Notes under the pieces: model-generated | What the model was told of the DNA's origin: nothing | Seen by the model: the letters and a program-made list of their open reading frames with translations, nothing else | Databases searched by the model: none | Assembly: GCA_026392575.1 (NCBI GenBank) | Contig: JAPLBU010000128.1 | Coordinates: 1-14,525 of the forward strand | Length of the DNA stretch: 14,525 bases | Reading direction: 5' to 3' | DNA from: Actinomycetota bacterium | GTDB lineage: Bacteria > Actinomycetota > Actinomycetes > S36-B12 | In this document: one piece after another, positions 13,394 to 14,525 of the stretch | Numbering within the stretch: the stretch's first letter is position 1 | Layout of the letters: each line of letters begins with the position of its first letter | Program-made: the position numbers and the translations under genes

Positions 13394-13741
13394 CTAAGCG
13401 AGTTTGACGGCCGTGCCGTAGGCAAGTATCTCGGCCAGGCCCTGCGTCTGGCCCATGTCGGTCGAGTCGAAGCGCAGGCCGACGACAGCGTCCGCGCCCT
13501 GTGCCTGGGCATGCTCCACGAGTCGCTCGAGGGCAACGTGACGGGCTTCTTCCAGCGAAGCACTGAACTCCGTGACCTCGCCCTTCTTCATGCCCTTGAA
13601 GGTGCCCATGAGGTTGCCGCCGGCGCCCGTTGACCGAACGATGAGGCCGAACGCCGGTCCGACATAGGACGCGAGCGTGCGACCCGGAACGTCATTGGTG
13701 GTGGAGACGGGAATGGCGAGAACTGTCTGCAGGTCGGTCAC
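13394..13741 (-). CDS. YbjQ/UPF0145 family protein
   Basis: 115 residues, the usual size of the YbjQ/UPF0145 (DUF74) family, which forms small oligomeric cytoplasmic proteins of uncertain function, sometimes described as heavy-metal-binding. Seen here: V-S-T-T-N-D-V-P-G at the start, Y-V-G-P-A-F-G-L-I-V-R-S, L-E-E-A-R-H-V-A-L-E-R-L-V-E-H-A-Q-A-Q-G-A-D-A-V-V-G-L-R-F-D, and a closing I-L-A-Y-G-T-A-V-K. The GTG start (13739-13741) is chosen because GGAG lies 6 bases upstream and the family begins near here; ATG codons at 13789 and further upstream lack a ribosome-binding site. It follows the dehydrogenase gene by 100 bp on the same strand. Confidence 0.82.
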   Translation of the reverse strand: MTDLQTVLAIPVSTTNDVPGRTLASYVGPAFGLIVRSTGAGGNLMGTFKGMKKGEVTEFSASLEEARHVALERLVEHAQAQGADAVVGLRFDSTDMGQTQGLAEILAYGTAVKLA

Positions 13742-13819
13742 GTAGATCTCCAAGGGGCGAGGGACAAATCCTGGCAAATACCGTGACATACGGAGTGGCT
13801 GCCCGCAACCCGCGTTTGC

Positions 13820-13832
13820 ACGGGCGGCCCGT
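13820..13832 (-). terminator. Small GC hairpin after the dehydrogenase gene
   Basis: ACGGGC-G-GCCCGT is a perfect short inverted repeat about 10 bases past the dehydrogenase stop on the minus strand. The central base leaves little loop, so only part of the stem could pair in RNA. No T-run follows. Weak terminator candidate or chance in GC-rich DNA. Confidence 0.25.
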
Positions 13833-13841
13833 CCCTGGCGG

Positions 13842-14525
13842 TCAGCTACCGGCGATGTGGAACGTCTCTGTATGACCGTCAACAGCGATGGCCTGCCCGT
13901 TGATCATCGCCGCTGCTGGCGAAGCGAGGAACACGCACAGGTCGGCGATCTCCGATGGTCTGACGAAGCGCGGGATCGACTGACCTTGCGTGTACTCATC
14001 GCGCACCACCTGCGGGTCGATGCCACGCATCCCCGCCTCAGCGTCGATCACCCGCGTCATGCGCGGACCCTCCACCGATCCCGGGCAGATGGCATTCGCT
14101 CGGACTCCGTGCGGACCCAACTCCACCGCAAGGGACTTGGTGAAGCCGATGACGGCCCACTTCGCCGACGCGTAGGGCGTGCGCAGCCCGAATCCGTAGA
14201 AGCCGGCTGTCGACGAGATCGAGATGATGCTCCCCGAGCCTTGGGCCTTGAGCAGCGGCACCACCCGGCGGGCAGTGAAGAAGTGGCTGTCGAGGCTAGT
14301 CGACAGGCACGCCCGCCATTCGTCGACCGAGACGTCTTCCACCAAGGCCGTCGGTCCTGCAGTACCGGCGTTGTTCACCAGCACGTCGATGCCGCCCCAC
14401 GCCGCGACAGCACCGTCGATCCAGGCGTCTACCTCATCGGGCTTTGAGACATCTACCCTCACGGCCTGGAGACCGGGGTCGCTTTGCTGCGCCGCCGCGA
14501 CCGCGCTCGCATCCATGTCGGCAAC
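13842..14525 (-). CDS. Short-chain dehydrogenase/reductase, N-terminus beyond window edge
   Basis: 227 C-terminal residues of a classical SDR oxidoreductase (NAD(P)-dependent, Rossmann fold). Visible are V-D-V-S-K-P-D-E-V, the structural N-N-A-G motif, the catalytic Ser in I-S-I-S-S-T-A-G, the Tyr and Lys of Y-A-S-A-K, the N-A-I-C-P-G-S-V segment, and a C-terminal I-N-G-Q-A-I-A-V-D-G-H-T-E-T. The frame stays open to the right edge, so the T-G-x-x-x-G-I-G cofactor loop and true start are outside the window; the ATG at 14516 is internal. The substrate cannot be deduced. It may be co-transcribed with the YbjQ-like gene, 100 bp further on. Confidence 0.92.
   Translation of the reverse strand, partial: VADMDASAVAAAQQSDPGLQAVRVDVSKPDEVDAWIDGAVAAWGGIDVLVNNAGTAGPTALVEDVSVDEWRACLSTSLDSHFFTARRVVPLLKAQGSGSIISISSTAGFYGFGLRTPYASAKWAVIGFTKSLAVELGPHGVRANAICPGSVEGPRMTRVIDAEAGMRGIDPQVVRDEYTQGQSIPRFVRPSEIADLCVFLASPAAAMINGQAIAVDGHTETFHIAGS

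Overview
The window is GC-rich DNA with GTG/TTG starts, many 1- to 4-base start/stop overlaps, a NarL/NreB-type two-component pair and a DUF6398-type protein. Together these suggest a high-GC actinomycete (Actinomycetota); genus and species cannot be told from the sequence. No rRNA, tRNA, CRISPR array, transposase or integrase was seen.

Region 1 (1-3.7 kb, all minus strand) is a stress/toxin-antitoxin cluster. In transcription order it holds a small antitoxin-like protein, a MazF/PemK-like toxin (GTGA overlap), a 582-residue DUF6398-type protein of unknown function, a HipB-like Xre repressor and a HipA-like kinase (GTGA overlap) cut by the left edge. Both toxin modules carry visible operator-like repeats. 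Upstream of hipB there are three near-identical 16-mers spaced exactly 61 bp apart. The mazF-like module has two direct repeats around a probable leaderless promoter.

Region 2 (3.8-10.7 kb) is the most distinctive part. Going leftward on the minus strand there is a Tat-exported four-cluster ferredoxin-like protein, an NrfD/PsrC-type membrane quinone-interacting subunit, and an aldo/keto reductase that may be co-transcribed. The NrfD protein has an unusual C-terminal addition: a membrane segment, an exported Ig-like domain and a final membrane segment. No molybdopterin or cytochrome catalytic subunit is present in the window. Going rightward there is a possible 36-codon leader ORF, a small lipoprotein, then a NarL-family response regulator overlapping its NreB/DegS-like sensor kinase. 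The divergent intergenic region is a roughly 200-bp imperfect palindrome centred near 7702. It includes perfect 17-bp arms, an inner 6-bp stem, and mirrored copies of the ribosome-binding site and start-codon context.

Region 3 (10.7-14.5 kb) holds a SulP-family anion transporter convergent with the kinase (14-bp overlap), a spermidine-synthase-like SAM-dependent methyltransferase, a YbjQ/UPF0145 protein, and a short-chain dehydrogenase cut by the right edge.

Working hypothesis (inference): the 4.8-10.7 kb block is a regulated membrane electron-transfer module. An exported Fe-S protein would exchange electrons with the quinone pool through NrfD, with accessory exported parts (Ig-like domain, lipoprotein) and a dedicated two-component system. 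The catalytic partner would be encoded elsewhere or be unknown.
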